64,000 bases of DNA, from NCBI GenBank assembly GCA_947179485.1, contig OX359245.1:291001-355000 (forward strand), written 5' to 3'. This DNA is from Allacma fusca. Its lineage: Eukaryota; Arthropoda; Collembola; Symphypleona; Sminthuridae. Positions 11,307 through 20,832 of the stretch are shown here, one piece after another (within the stretch, counting starts at the first letter, position 1; each line of letters starts with the position of its first letter). The position numbers and the translations under genes are program-made. The notes below the pieces were generated by a model, which saw only the letters and a list, made by a program, of their open reading frames with translations, ran no database searches and was not told where the DNA came from.

Positions 11307-11825
11307 TTATTGTAGTGAGTTACTTTTATTAGTAAATTCCAAGCAATTTCCAACCTCTTCAAACTTGGCTCGCTCTGACTGCTCCTGCTTCTTCTGCCAC
11401 TGCTTGGAATCACACAATGTAGTAATAATTTTTCTTTCCAGGTTATTAACCTCGACGTTGGGGTGTGTAGTGTGTAAAATGACGTCGTCGCCCAAGTAGT
11501 CGTGGTCGTCGTGAGAAAGGCAATGAAGCAACAAATGAAATCTTTTTACTAAAGATTTTTCACTCTCAAGTATTTCAAATATAAAGTCATTGGCTGCTTT
11601 GGAAGCCAGGCTGCTTAAATATTTTTTCACGATTAAATCCTCAGCTGAAATTTCGACGAAGCTAGTCAAATTTTTTGTCCGGAAAGTTACACTACTGCTA
11701 TTTGAAACGGATGATGATGATGATGATGGGGAGATGATAGAAGTGCGTGAAGCTAAGGTGGTGGTAGACGGAAACACAAACGGAAGCCACAGTAAGACAA
11801 AGTAAATTCCACGTACTTTCTTCAT
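11307..11825 (-). CDS. Predicted secreted protein, unknown family
   Basis: 172 residues from the ATG at 11825. The N-terminus MKKVRGIYFVLLWLPFVFP is a clear signal-peptide pattern (basic, then hydrophobic, then Ser/Thr). A serine-rich linker (positions ~35-50) and a helical, Leu-rich C-terminal half with His/Asp clusters (HDDHDY) follow. No second membrane segment is seen. The frame is open further upstream, but only from non-ATG codons. It might be the outer part of a spliced gene continuing into the membrane exon at 11248, but the phases I tried did not fit. Not recognised. Confidence 0.5.
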   Translation of the reverse strand: MKKVRGIYFVLLWLPFVFPSTTTLASRTSIISPSSSSSSVSNSSSVTFRTKNLTSFVEISAEDLIVKKYLSSLASKAANDFIFEILESEKSLVKRFHLLLHCLSHDDHDYLGDDVILHTTHPNVEVNNLERKIITTLCDSKQWQKKQEQSERAKFEEVGNCLEFTNKSNSLQ

Positions 11826-11939
11826 TTCTCGAAAGAATACGTACTGGCCAATACGTATTGTACTGGCCAAGAGATGTGCGAATACTAAAGTAAATCCCAA
11901 GTCTTAGCGTCTTCTTATGCTTGTAAATTTACTCTCCTT

Positions 11940-12686
11940 CTATGATTTGGGCAAAGTTTTTTGCGGATAATTCCGCACCTTCCGCCACTCTACAGCAACA
12001 CTACTTTGTTTCCTCTTTGTCTCTCTTGGCACGCTGTTCCGTTTACGGCGTAATCGTACTACACTGTTCGTACCTTTCCCTTTCGTTGATTTATTGAATA
12101 ATTGTGCTGCTTGGTATTCAATCGGACGCCAATGTTTTATTGCACTGTTTTTTTCCTCCGTCGTATTTTCTACAGCCTGTGGTAAGGTGGTGGTGGAGGG
12201 TGTGGACGCCAAAATTCTGCTTTTGTCTGCTCGCTGTTGAGATACGGCCTCTCCACAAATTTCCTCAGGGGACTGAGACTCAGTAGTAGTCTTCCCAGCT
12301 CCCACGCCTCCTCCTCCTCCTCCCATCAACTTTACGTGCTCATGCTCATCCTCGACCTCCTCCTTGATTTTCGAAGAACCAGGATTCTTCTTTGCACTTT
12401 GAAGTTTTTGCTTTTCAGTCACAGCTTTAGTAGGAGTATCTTTCCCCTTTGTACTCGTACTCGTGGTCGACCCTTCGTCATTCGAGGCTGATTTATTGGT
12501 TGGTTGCTCGTTATGATTTTTGCTGTTCTCGACGGCAGTCTGCACATCCGCAGTTGTTTCTGCCGGCTGTTTTTTGTTTTGTTTTACTACTGTACTCTGT
12601 TGTTGTTCGTTGTACATATTCAAGAGTTTAAAATATAATTCAGGTGGCATGACCTTATATATATTACTTGCCCGACTACCCTCCAT
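11940..12686 (-). CDS. Conserved Polinton small protein with N-terminal helix and basic C-terminus
   Basis: 248 residues from the ATG at 12686. The N-terminal motif YKVMPPELYFKLLNMYNEQ is matched in Polinton-2 by KVMKVIDPVLYDKLITIYN (gene at 33347). The middle is low-complexity (Gln, Lys, Thr, Gly runs) and the C-terminus is strongly basic. It overlaps the upstream gene by 11 nt (ATG inside GATGGAGGGTAG), exactly as in Polinton-2, which suggests coupled expression. The basic tail suggests nucleic acid binding, but the function is unknown. Confidence 0.65.
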   Translation of the reverse strand: MEGSRASNIYKVMPPELYFKLLNMYNEQQQSTVVKQNKKQPAETTADVQTAVENSKNHNEQPTNKSASNDEGSTTSTSTKGKDTPTKAVTEKQKLQSAKKNPGSSKIKEEVEDEHEHVKLMGGGGGGVGAGKTTTESQSPEEICGEAVSQQRADKSRILASTPSTTTLPQAVENTTEEKNSAIKHWRPIEYQAAQLFNKSTKGKGTNSVVRLRRKRNSVPRETKRKQSSVAVEWRKVRNYPQKTLPKS

Positions 12687-13098
12687 CGCCGTCAACAGAA
12701 AAGCCTAACATGCACTTTACATTAAAAATACACTTGTATACTGTAGCCAAGACAGCTCTTACAGTTTTTTCTTCTCTCAACAATACTTGTATGAGGGACT
12801 GCTGCTGCTTCTGTTGCGATTTGGATCTTCTGATACCGACGTTGTCTCCACCACCAACCGAAGATAGTTCCCTACACCGACACAATCCTCGGAAAATATA
12901 TTGTAAGCGCCTGTTTGTAGCACTTGATAATGGACTTGTTAAAAATACGTCTAGGTTACAAAATAGATCACACAATGCCAACAACGTTTCATTTGACGCT
13001 TCTTTAATTAATGTTTCGTAGTTGAGTTTGTTTGGAGCCAGTAATATTTCGTACAAATGCTCACATTGTGTTTCCAATCTTGAACGCTCTACTTGCAT
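12676..13098 (-). CDS. Conserved Polinton small helical protein
   Basis: 140 residues. The core NYETLIKEASNETLLALCDLF parallels VRCIKKASKDEILAIKEFI in Polinton-2 (gene 33337-33651), so this is a real, conserved gene of the element. It lies between the ATPase and the gene at 12686, overlapping the latter by 11 nt. It is mostly helical and Leu-rich, with no recognised catalytic motif. Similar small proteins containing an xxKAS-type helix occur next to capsid genes in other Polinton-like elements as far as I recall, but I cannot name the family. Confidence 0.6.
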   Translation of the reverse strand: MQVERSRLETQCEHLYEILLAPNKLNYETLIKEASNETLLALCDLFCNLDVFLTSPLSSATNRRLQYIFRGLCRCRELSSVGGGDNVGIRRSKSQQKQQQSLIQVLLREEKTVRAVLATVYKCIFNVKCMLGFSVDGDGG

Positions 13099-13145
13099 CT
13101 CCCTTGTCGTGAATTTCGGAAGTGGGAAGTTTGGCGGGGAAAACG

Positions 13146-13802
13146 TTATTTTGGGCCATATACCTCACAGGTTTCGTCGGACAAAAATATATTATTTCGA
13201 GCAAAGTATCGGAACCGTCGGTGGTGGGGGTGGAAGTCTAACATGAGGTAGCTAAAGTCTCTGGATTTAAGTGCGCGGTCATAGGCTGCTCTAATAAATG
13301 CAGTGTCATCGGGGCACACTTGACTTGCAATGTAGCGTATGATCCGCTTATCACGGTTGAAGGGAAAGAGAAATAGTATTTGTGTATTAAGTACGCTGTC
13401 TCGTATGGTGGAAACAAAAGGCTGTTGTAGGATTACAGCAACACACACCTTGCGATGATGTGAGATTTTTGTAAATAAATTGTTCACTAACTCAGATAGC
13501 TCACAGCGTTTTTTTAAAGCCGCGAGTTGATCGTCCACAACTACAAACGAATTTGCGCTAATTTCTGCTTCAGTAAGCGAAGTTACAAAAGACACTTGCG
13601 GGTCATTAAGTTGAAAATCTGTAAACTCGTCTTGAATATAATCACATAGATAAATCACCTTGTCTATACGTTCCGTAAATATTTCGTTTCGCCTTCGAAT
13701 TAATTCCAACACCATACGGGTCTTCCCGGTCATTGATTGACCATATATCTGGATCGTTGATGGAACCGGGATTTGACACGGAATGCTATTCTCATAATCC
13801 AT
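13146..13802 (-). CDS. Genome-packaging ATPase (FtsK/HerA, A32-like)
   Basis: 218 residues from the ATG at 13802 (MDYENSIPCQIPVPS). Walker A is IYGQSMTGKTR at about residues 18-28, Walker B is SFVVVDDQ, followed by VAVILQQPF as sensor-type motif. The size and motif layout match the short packaging ATPases of Polintons and related capsid-encoding elements, which pump DNA into a preformed capsid. It sits between the protease and the small conserved genes. The frame remains open upstream, but that sequence is hydrophobic and T-rich with a splice-like CAG, so I start at MDYEN. Confidence 0.88.
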   Translation of the reverse strand: MDYENSIPCQIPVPSTIQIYGQSMTGKTRMVLELIRRRNEIFTERIDKVIYLCDYIQDEFTDFQLNDPQVSFVTSLTEAEISANSFVVVDDQLAALKKRCELSELVNNLFTKISHHRKVCVAVILQQPFVSTIRDSVLNTQILFLFPFNRDKRIIRYIASQVCPDDTAFIRAAYDRALKSRDFSYLMLDFHPHHRRFRYFARNNIFLSDETCEVYGPK

Positions 13803-13964
13803 AGACGTATGGGGAAAAAAGGATGAACTGGAAATGGAACAAAGAAAGAAAGAAAGAACGAAAATTTGTGTGTGCACAAATGAGAGTACGCAAGCCCACA
13901 GGTATACCATCACCATTTACAACCCGTTTTTATTCGTTTTTTTCTTTTTTAATTTCAATAATTG

Positions 13965-14621
13965 TTAACGTAAACAAGAAGAATAACCATTACTATATGT
14001 TCTACATAGACATTTTGCTTTATTTATTTGTAAATTGTTTGCCTTATCATAAATTTCATAGGGATTAAATCCATTAATATTTTTTACAAAATTTGTAACC
14101 ACGAAATCATTACGCCGCGTAATTCTACCAAACCTACGGAGGAATTTTTCAAAACTTTGCCCCAAGCCCATACAATAGAGGAATAAAATACAATAGAATC
14201 CACAGGCATTACTGGAGCCACTTTGCAAAGTTTTGCAGTTTTCGTTGCCAATTCGAAGGAAGGTGGGTAGTTCCACGTGTTTATAAGTGTCAATTGATTG
14301 ACCAAATGAATCCAAATAATAGCACTTGACTCGGGATATAATGTACAAAGCAATCCAATGCTCGCCTAAAATTAGACATGTAACAATTACACACATGCGA
14401 TATTACGTAGTTTTTAATGTAGCAAAATTTGCATAGTTATTATTACTATATGTACCAGGTTCAAAGCTTCTGGGTGTGTTTATAATTACGGCTGTGGGAA
14501 ATTTTGTGATGCCACCAACGACTTCTTCAACTCTGTCCGCAGCACACACTAGAATGGGTATATCAAGGCATTTCGAATTGTAAAGTACATGCAAGCCACG
14601 TTCCAAGCTCGACGTATTCAT
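13965..14621 (-). CDS. Adenain-like cysteine protease (two exons)
   Basis: Exons 14621-14456 and 14365-13965, joined across a 90-nt GT-AG intron in phase 1, give 188 residues. Catalytic features are all present: His in GEHWIALY just after the splice, Asp in YYLDSFG, and Gln and Cys in LQSGSSNACGFYC. This is the adenovirus-type maturation protease, which cleaves capsid and core precursors. Without splicing an in-frame TAA (about 14404) would separate the two halves, and removing the intron restores the family spacing up to the catalytic His. A likely substrate with repeated QxGG motifs is encoded nearby (16206-16463). Confidence 0.88.
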
Positions 14622-15033
14622 CTTTTTTTTGTATTGAATGAAAGATTCGGGGAGGCGGAGGAGGAGTAGGTCACTGCTCTGCTGTTGCTGATGCTGCTGC
14701 TGCTAATAAATCTAATCTGTTGTAACGTTCCGAGCCTTATTAATTTCGATACAGGTTTGGCCGAGTACAAACATTATCACGGTGATATTTTCCGTCAGAG
14801 CCTGAGAGAACCTCAGGGAAATTTTGCATTGGCCCGCCTTATTTACCGACAACGAATTTGAAGATAATGGCAGCAGTTCTATTCACGTAAAGGCATAGCC
14901 TGTAAACAATCCACACAAAAAATAATTTATTATTTAGAGTTATTGTTTTAAATTATTACGAGTTTTTTTGTTTTGATTATGGTACATGGTTATGTAAAAA
15001 TTGGTAGTTTTTTTAAGGTTTTTTACCGTCTCT
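14622..15033. other. Intergenic stretch with short GCT-rich run
   Basis: No ORF of note. A short GCTGTTGCTGATGCTGCTGC run lies at 14680-14705 on the plus strand. It may hold control sequences for the protease and ATPase genes; none recognised. Confidence 0.4.
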
Positions 15034-16176
15034 TCACCTATCCGATGTGATGCCGTTTCCAACAATTTGCGAAGCAGCCAGTCGCCTCAACGACCTGAGG
15101 GCGAATGTGAAATCAAGACATCCTGCGGTCCCATTTTGGAATTCATACGTGAATTCCCTCTGCTCGATCGTGTCGTTGTTCCACGAAAAGTTAATACTGG
15201 AAATGTTCTTGTGCTCAAAATTAAAAGCACTGGCTGACAGTTTGCCCAGGTAGGCTGCCGTAGAGACAAATCCAACAATTATACACTTTGGTATTCGAGG
15301 TAGGATTATAGAGTCAGATATGTAGCTAGACAGTCCCGAGGCTATGTTAATGCATTTTAGTTCTGTCGTCGGACAGGGAAATTTATAGGACTTCCCCTCA
15401 TTGAGCATTTTACGATGAAAATCAAGAACTCCTCGGGAAACGACTTTCCGGCTGATATACAAGGTGGCCTCGTTAATCACGACCGTATAGGGACAACCGG
15501 ATATTCCAGTCTTGGAATCACTTTTGGAATCCAGGCAAAATTCAGGAATTGATCTGCGTAAAATGAGTTTGAGTTCGACGCTGGCTGGCAAATAGCGCGC
15601 CTGCATCAGTAAATTGGCAATTATATTTCCCGTGACAACAAACTGCTGTGAATTTTTGACAATATTATATCTCTTTTGATAGCCACCGTCGTAGGCATTG
15701 AATTTGTCGTCTGGGTAGTAGAACGAATCTTGCAATTTGCCAGATTTCTCCTGTGGCGAGCTGCACAGAACCTTGTGCACATACGCCAGGTGTGGGTAGT
15801 TATTGTAAGAGTCGGACACTTGAGCATTGTTTAAAAATAACTGGACGTTGGAAAACAATGCGTCAAAGAATAGATTTGTAGGGCCGACGTCGTCATTTGC
15901 ATCACAAACGTTTCCATTGCTTTGCACAATCTTGGCCTTGATTTTCAAAAATCTGTCCGCCAAATCAAAGTAGCTCTGTCCGTCTCCCGAAACGACAAAC
16001 TGGATTGGCTGTTAGTTGTCTGAAATATACTCTATGGGGTAGAAAGGAATGTAATCTGTACTGTTTAGCGTGGAAATGTCTGTTGGGTAATTCGCAAAGG
16101 GCAATAGTTCACTTCGAATAGATTCAGTAGACCCACTGAATACAGTGGGGTCCCCCTCAAATATTGTTGATTCCAT
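15034..16176 (-). pseudogene. Major capsid protein (double jelly-roll type) with one in-frame stop
   Basis: 381 codons from the ATG at 16176. The segment LKIKAKIVQSNG, then VGPTNLFFDALFSNVQLFLN, then NYPHLAYVHKVL is the signature of the F54H12.2-like proteins that form the major capsid of animal Polintons. Lengths of ~380-460 residues are typical. A TAA at 16012-16014 splits the first ~54 residues from the rest. The sequence on either side stays in one frame and continues the family pattern (QFVVSGDGQSYFDLADR directly after). So either this is a nonsense mutation or the true start lies after it. It is followed by an intergenic gap and then the protease gene. Confidence 0.82.
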
Positions 16177-16205
16177 TTTATTAATGGCGACTGAGACTGA
16201 TGTTA

Positions 16206-16463
16206 TTATTTTCGCGCACAATTTCTCCTCACACCCGCCGTCCTCCTCCTACGTCTTGCCCCACCAATTTGCATGGGCCTCAGCCTTTTAGTCCGTCTTC
16301 GTCTTCGTCCACCTACTTGCGTTTTCCGTTTTCTCACCCTACCACCAGTTTGTCTCCTCCGACGCCGACTTCCAGAGGCGGATTGCTTCCAGGATTGAGT
16401 TAGTGGGACCAGATAAGAAGAACTTTCTGTTGAAAGTCCATTTCCGCCTCCCATTGTTGTCAT
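16206..16463 (-). CDS. Arg-rich core-like protein with repeated QxGG sites
   Basis: 85 residues, about one third Arg/Lys, in clusters (SRRRRR, GGRRRRRTKR, ARRRRR). It resembles adenovirus core proteins (VII, mu) in composition and in lying beside capsid genes, so I infer a DNA-condensing role inside the particle. Three near-identical motifs, RQTGGR, TQVGGR and MQIGGA, sit between basic blocks, like maturation cleavage sites for the protease at 14621. It lies between the major and minor capsid genes, with the start ATGACAACAATGG at 16463. No family was recognised with certainty. Confidence 0.7.
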   Translation of the reverse strand: MTTMGGGNGLSTESSSYLVPLTQSWKQSASGSRRRRRQTGGRVRKRKTQVGGRRRRRTKRLRPMQIGGARRRRRTAGVRRNCARK

Positions 16464-16601
16464 GCCAACTCCAGTATCATATCGCCCCCTACCTGGTAGT
16501 CAATATTATCGTCACCACTGTTGTTTTCGTCAAACTTGGAGCGCCGGGGCGGGGCCAGAGTACAAGCCTCTTCGTCGTCTTTGCACACAACTTCTCTCAT
16601 T

Positions 16602-18209
16602 TTAGTACTTGGGCCGTATATGAAGACTGACCAGTGTCTCGGAATCGGGATGAAAATCAATGTTTCGTAAAAACTCGTCTACAAACTTGACTCTTATTTT
16701 TTGCAGCACGTTCGTATTCATTCCTAGATAGGCAACTGGCTCGAATGTAATTGTCGTTGGTTTTATATACTGGTCAACTTGCAATTCTACATCTCTCAAT
16801 AAGGGGACCGTAAAATTGCCATAGTACTGATTTTCTATGCAATCTGTCAAAATTAACAACCGCTTGGGATCCCCTGCCTCGGGGGGAGGGAAGTAGGCTC
16901 CTGGGTTGTCATTTCTAAAATTCTCTTGATTTTCCTCGGCGATAATGGCTGCGGACACTGTGTAGCTTGTCCCATGCCTAAACACGGCGTTCTCAGGGAT
17001 ACTAAAGTAAGCATTTAATGCTGAAGACAAAAAAATCGATACAAATGGAGGCAAACTCTCAAAAAATACTTTCCCGTTTTCAATGTTAAATGTGATATTA
17101 AATTCATTGTATTTTTGAGACGCAAATGTTGCATTTATACCCGCAACAACATCGTCTACATCACGACTTTGGGGCTCATACATGTAATAGAATTGCCGGC
17201 CAAACTAACCGAATGTAAAATAAATCCTTTCTATGGCTTGCAGTTTTTTAAACTCTGATTCGCTGGCAGGGCGACTGCTGTAATGCGTCCCTACCCCAAA
17301 CTTATTGCTTGAAAAGCCAAAAATGTCCACTATTTTGGGGGATAGAATTACAAACTCTCCCTTGTCCCTTGTAGAGTAGGACTTAAAATCTAGCTGTACA
17401 TTTCCTACCGCTAACACAGTAAATTTCAAGTCATAATGATTTCTATCCAAACTGTTATTAGGAGTTGCTATGAATACGTTTAATGACTCGTGGCTGTCAA
17501 ATATGTACGCGTACAAGGACTCGTAAATGTTGTCCAGAAATATAATATTCTCAGTGGATACGTTCTCATTTGCATACTTAACCAACTCAAGTTCAATTGT
17601 TTCATTCTGGCCAATTAATCGACTAAAAGAAGTTTGTGTACATGTCTCCTTCGCAGAATAAGTCCCCAGGTAAAAATGTAATCTCTCAAATCCAAACAGG
17701 GTTGCCAATTTCGTTGGAATGCGCAGATGTTCATTCCGGTCAAGTTGGCCAACAGTAATTTCAACCAGTACTTCCAATTCCGGCTTGTTCGCAATTATCG
17801 TCAACTTAAACCACACTGGAAGTTTTTTCTCTTTTAGAAGATCGTTTAAATGGCCCACAAAATATATTAAGCTGTCGGTAGTGTTTGTGAACGTAATTGG
17901 TTTCACTGTTGGAACTTTGATATTTGGAAATAAAGGTGGTGGTGGCGGTGGTGGTGGAGGTGGGACGATCGGTTTATTTTCTGGAGTACTGTTGGGGCTC
18001 GGGAGAGGATTAATCTCGCTGCTTGGGTCACGTGGTAAATATCTCAACGAAACTACGCCAATTTCGTATGCACTGTGTGGACAGACGATAGGATTTCTAA
18101 ATGCTACAACTAAATTGTTTGGGGTTGAGCTCTCACTGCATTTACTGCTAAGCGTCACCCATTTTGGTGTCGGTTCCGGGTTCGGCGCCAAATTCTGGCT
18201 GGTCAACAT
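16602..18209 (-). pseudogene. Penton-like minor capsid protein with one in-frame stop
   Basis: 536 codons in one frame from the ATG at 18209, broken by a TAG at 17205-17207. The N-terminal half begins with the pattern of Polinton minor capsids (LVVAFRNPIVCPHSAYEIGV), followed by a 10-proline run and a segment repeated in the C-terminal half. The end, with LLILTDCIENQYYGNFTVPLLR and then VSLHIRPKY, matches the vertex-protein C-terminus known from Polintons. Each half shows a related block (GHLNDLL... and AGINATF...), so the protein may contain two related domains. Its 5' end overlaps the integrase 3' end by 62 nt. Confidence 0.8.
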
Positions 18210-19425
18210 CTTCCTTGGGAACCTCTTCCCTCTCCGGCACCGGTGAATCTCTAGCGTCTCTCCTCCTCTCTTGTTTTACAGGCGACAGCTCTTCAACGTA
18301 GAATTTGCCCTCCAGTGGCTCGTTTGTACCCAGTGTAACTAGGCTGAATGTGTAAGGTATTGTTGGGTGTACTTTACTTACAGCGAATATCTCGCGAGAG
18401 AAATTTTCCGAGTAGCCTAAACAGAGTTTAAAAATAAATTACAATATCCAGTTTTAGTAAAAATCAATATAATTCAAATTCCCTCCCCCGCCTACCTTTT
18501 TCAAAAATGATCTTGTTTTTCCCAATACGGACATGATCTCCGACTGCCAATGCTGGTGGCTTTCTGGCCAAGGGTTTTTCTTGTATATATTTCTTATACA
18601 TGTGCCACCACACGTCAAAACTGTCCTCAAAACGTACAGATGCCGGCGTCCGATTAATTGTGCTGTGCACTGTGTGGTTATAGGTGCTCACAAAGTCCTG
18701 TAGCTTGTCGTCAAATTTGAGCGTACTCCTATGCGTCAAGTATCGCTGAATTCTTGTAAATAGGGTGCGAATGAATCGCTCGGCTGGACCGCTTTTAATT
18801 GGGGACGCAGTAGCATACCACTGAATTTCGTTTTCCCCCAATAAGGATTGAAAGGCGCGAGATTTAAACTCCGTACCTAAAACGAATACAAATTATTGCC
18901 GTATAGAAATGCTCCGAAATTTATTGCCGTCAGTTCTTCTATTAATTTGATTTCATTTGACGCACCTTCGTCCGTCCAAAGGTAATCTGGGCGAATGGGA
19001 TGGGCTTCTTTCAGAATGGATTTAAAAGCTCCAACCACATGCTCTGCACTCTTTGACTTTAGCATTCGACAGTACGCATACTTACTAAAAAAATCAATGC
19101 ACACAAACACACATTTGTTACAGTTATTATAGGGTACCCACTTATCCGAAAGTATTTTTAGATCCGCACACCATGTCGAATTAACTAGACTGACTTGAAC
19201 CTTTCTTCTCCTAAATTTCCTTTTAATTGGCCTATGCCAACTGAAAGTCTCGATTTTTTGAAGTTCACTCTGGACGGCGTCCTTGTTCGTCCATTTTTTC
19301 CTCTGCTTTAAAAATCCGTGTAGACCCGAAAAGGACCCCGAAAGACGTTGGTTTAAGTAGCTCCGTTTAATTTCACCTGCACTACTACTACTTCTACTAC
19401 TACTACCACCACCACCATCACTCAT
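18148..19425 (-). CDS. Retroviral-type (DDE) integrase of Polinton-1, three exons
   Basis: Exons 19425-18966, 18876-18496 and 18416-18148, with introns of 89 and 79 nt, all phase 1; 369 residues. Catalytic residues are present: first Asp in WCADLKIL, second Asp in YLWTDEG at the first splice, and Glu in SPIKSGPAERFIRTL. The third exon encodes the conserved C-terminal module (SREIFAVSKV, then GKFYVEELSPVKQ) seen in Polinton integrases. It inserts the element and makes the 6-bp duplication. The start ATG overlaps the upstream gene stop as ATGA, and the 3' end overlaps the minor-capsid start. No break is seen, unlike the polymerase and capsid genes. Confidence 0.93.
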
Positions 19426-19934
19426 TTTGCAGTCTCCAAAACTTTTCTGAACGGACTCAATGCCTCATTGTCGTCTGGACTGTCGTTTGGGCCAAGAACA
19501 AATGTTGAAAAACAAATCCCACATAACTTTATGGCGTCCAGGAGAGCAAATTCGTACACTACGATTCCCTTGCTCAAGTCTCTATAGTCTGAGAATGTCT
19601 CTAGGTGGAATTGGCGCTCAACTATTTCCTCCTCCAGTGAATCGGATTTACAAAATATGCACTTGTAATTCCAAAATGATTTGTACGTCTTTAGCCAGAA
19701 GGCAGGATCGAAAACTTTGTCTAATTTTGAAATATTTCGACTGTCGGTGATTTCTCGTGCAGGGGTATCAATATTTCCAATGGTCTTTTCAGTCAAGTAA
19801 ATTGTGGAGCACCTCTTGCAGTACCGCTTAAAATCGTGGACTTGAAGCTCGACTATATGCTTTGACTTTAGCCTATACAAATAACTAAATTTACACGAGT
19901 GGCACTGGACGTCTTTTATTTTGATTTTAGTCAT
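19422..19934 (-). CDS. Zinc-ribbon-like protein, unknown
   Basis: 170 residues from the ATG at 19934. Four CxxC pairs (QCHSC, YCKRC, KCIFC, LCGIC) are spread along the chain and could bind two zinc ions. It ends in an ATGA overlap with the integrase start, so the two are likely expressed together. It may supply a zinc-binding partner domain for integrase or act in DNA binding, but that is inference; no family recognised. Confidence 0.6.
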   Translation of the reverse strand: MTKIKIKDVQCHSCKFSYLYRLKSKHIVELQVHDFKRYCKRCSTIYLTEKTIGNIDTPAREITDSRNISKLDKVFDPAFWLKTYKSFWNYKCIFCKSDSLEEEIVERQFHLETFSDYRDLSKGIVVYEFALLDAIKLCGICFSTFVLGPNDSPDDNEALSPFRKVLETAK

Positions 19935-20280
19935 GTCGAAAATTGAGTACACTCGACTACCGCACCAGCCCAACTATTCCTTCCAACTGACAAACTCTGA
20001 TGGAAATAAATTCAATTTTATATGTTCGAGGGATTTGCTTTATTAACAACAGATCCCTGCAGGGTTATCAAACCGAAATCATATCGTCACAGCAATTCAT
20101 ATAACCAATGGTGATAGACAAGAATACGAAATAATTTTAAAATTACTGTCAACATTTCATTTACAAATATTTGAGATCAAAAACTGGCAACAAAAGACTA
20201 GCAAAAAAATAGTGGACAACAGTGAGTATTAAATTAATTCGACGACAAAACATTTATACTGGAGTACGCAAGGCCAACCA
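19935..20280. other. Intergenic stretch of Polinton-1
   Basis: AT-rich, no supported ORF. Confidence 0.4.
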
Positions 20281-20799
20281 TCAACGACCAAAAAAATGAC
20301 TCATTCTAGCAATAGCCATATATTTGGCTTGCCTGGGAAGCTGAACCCGTCCCAAGTGTGGCTGTGGAGCATCATCTTCCTCTTGCTCTTCTTCAACATT
20401 GGGAACAGCAGCGGCAGCAGCAGGTGGACCCGCTGGCACTTCTTCCCCGACAAAATGCAACTCTTCCAGCTCCATGTCCAACTGAACGTATCGTACCCCG
20501 TCGTCATCCACTTCGTTCAAATTGAGAATTGCGGGCACATCATTCTCTTCGGCAGCTTGCACATCAAAGTGGTCGGCCACAACCAACAGTTGGTTCTGAC
20601 GACGAGGAGCTTCAACGTAACGAGGCTGGGGCACTGCTGGAGCATGTGGACGTTTGACTCGTGGAGCGCGTGGAATGGCTCCGGGTCCCTCCTGCTGAAG
20701 TACGTTCAATACTTCGTTGGCTTCATTTGCAGCCGCCCCACCAGCACCAAGTTGATTTAACACTACAGACATCATAAAAACATTATTAATGGTGCTCAT
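20281..20799 (-). CDS. Acidic, Ala/Pro-rich protein of unknown function
   Basis: 172 residues from the ATG at 20799 (MSTINNVFMMSVVLNQLG). The N-terminus is mildly hydrophobic, the middle is Pro/Arg-rich (IPRAPRVKRPHAPAVPQPRY) and the C-terminal half acidic (EEEQEEDDAP), ending in a basic segment MAIARMSHFFGR. It lies just downstream of the right-TIR membrane gene and reads the same way, so it may be translated from the same transcript. No homologue recognised. Confidence 0.5.
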   Translation of the reverse strand: MSTINNVFMMSVVLNQLGAGGAAANEANEVLNVLQQEGPGAIPRAPRVKRPHAPAVPQPRYVEAPRRQNQLLVVADHFDVQAAEENDVPAILNLNEVDDDGVRYVQLDMELEELHFVGEEVPAGPPAAAAAVPNVEEEQEEDDAPQPHLGRVQLPRQAKYMAIARMSHFFGR

Positions 20800-20832
20800 A
20801 AATATTTGATTATTTAAGACGTTCGACAAAAA

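Noticed and set aside
14403-14621. Stand-alone 72-residue ORF before the protease
   Set aside because: It is protease exon 1 reading into its intron; splicing in phase 1 joins it to the catalytic exon.
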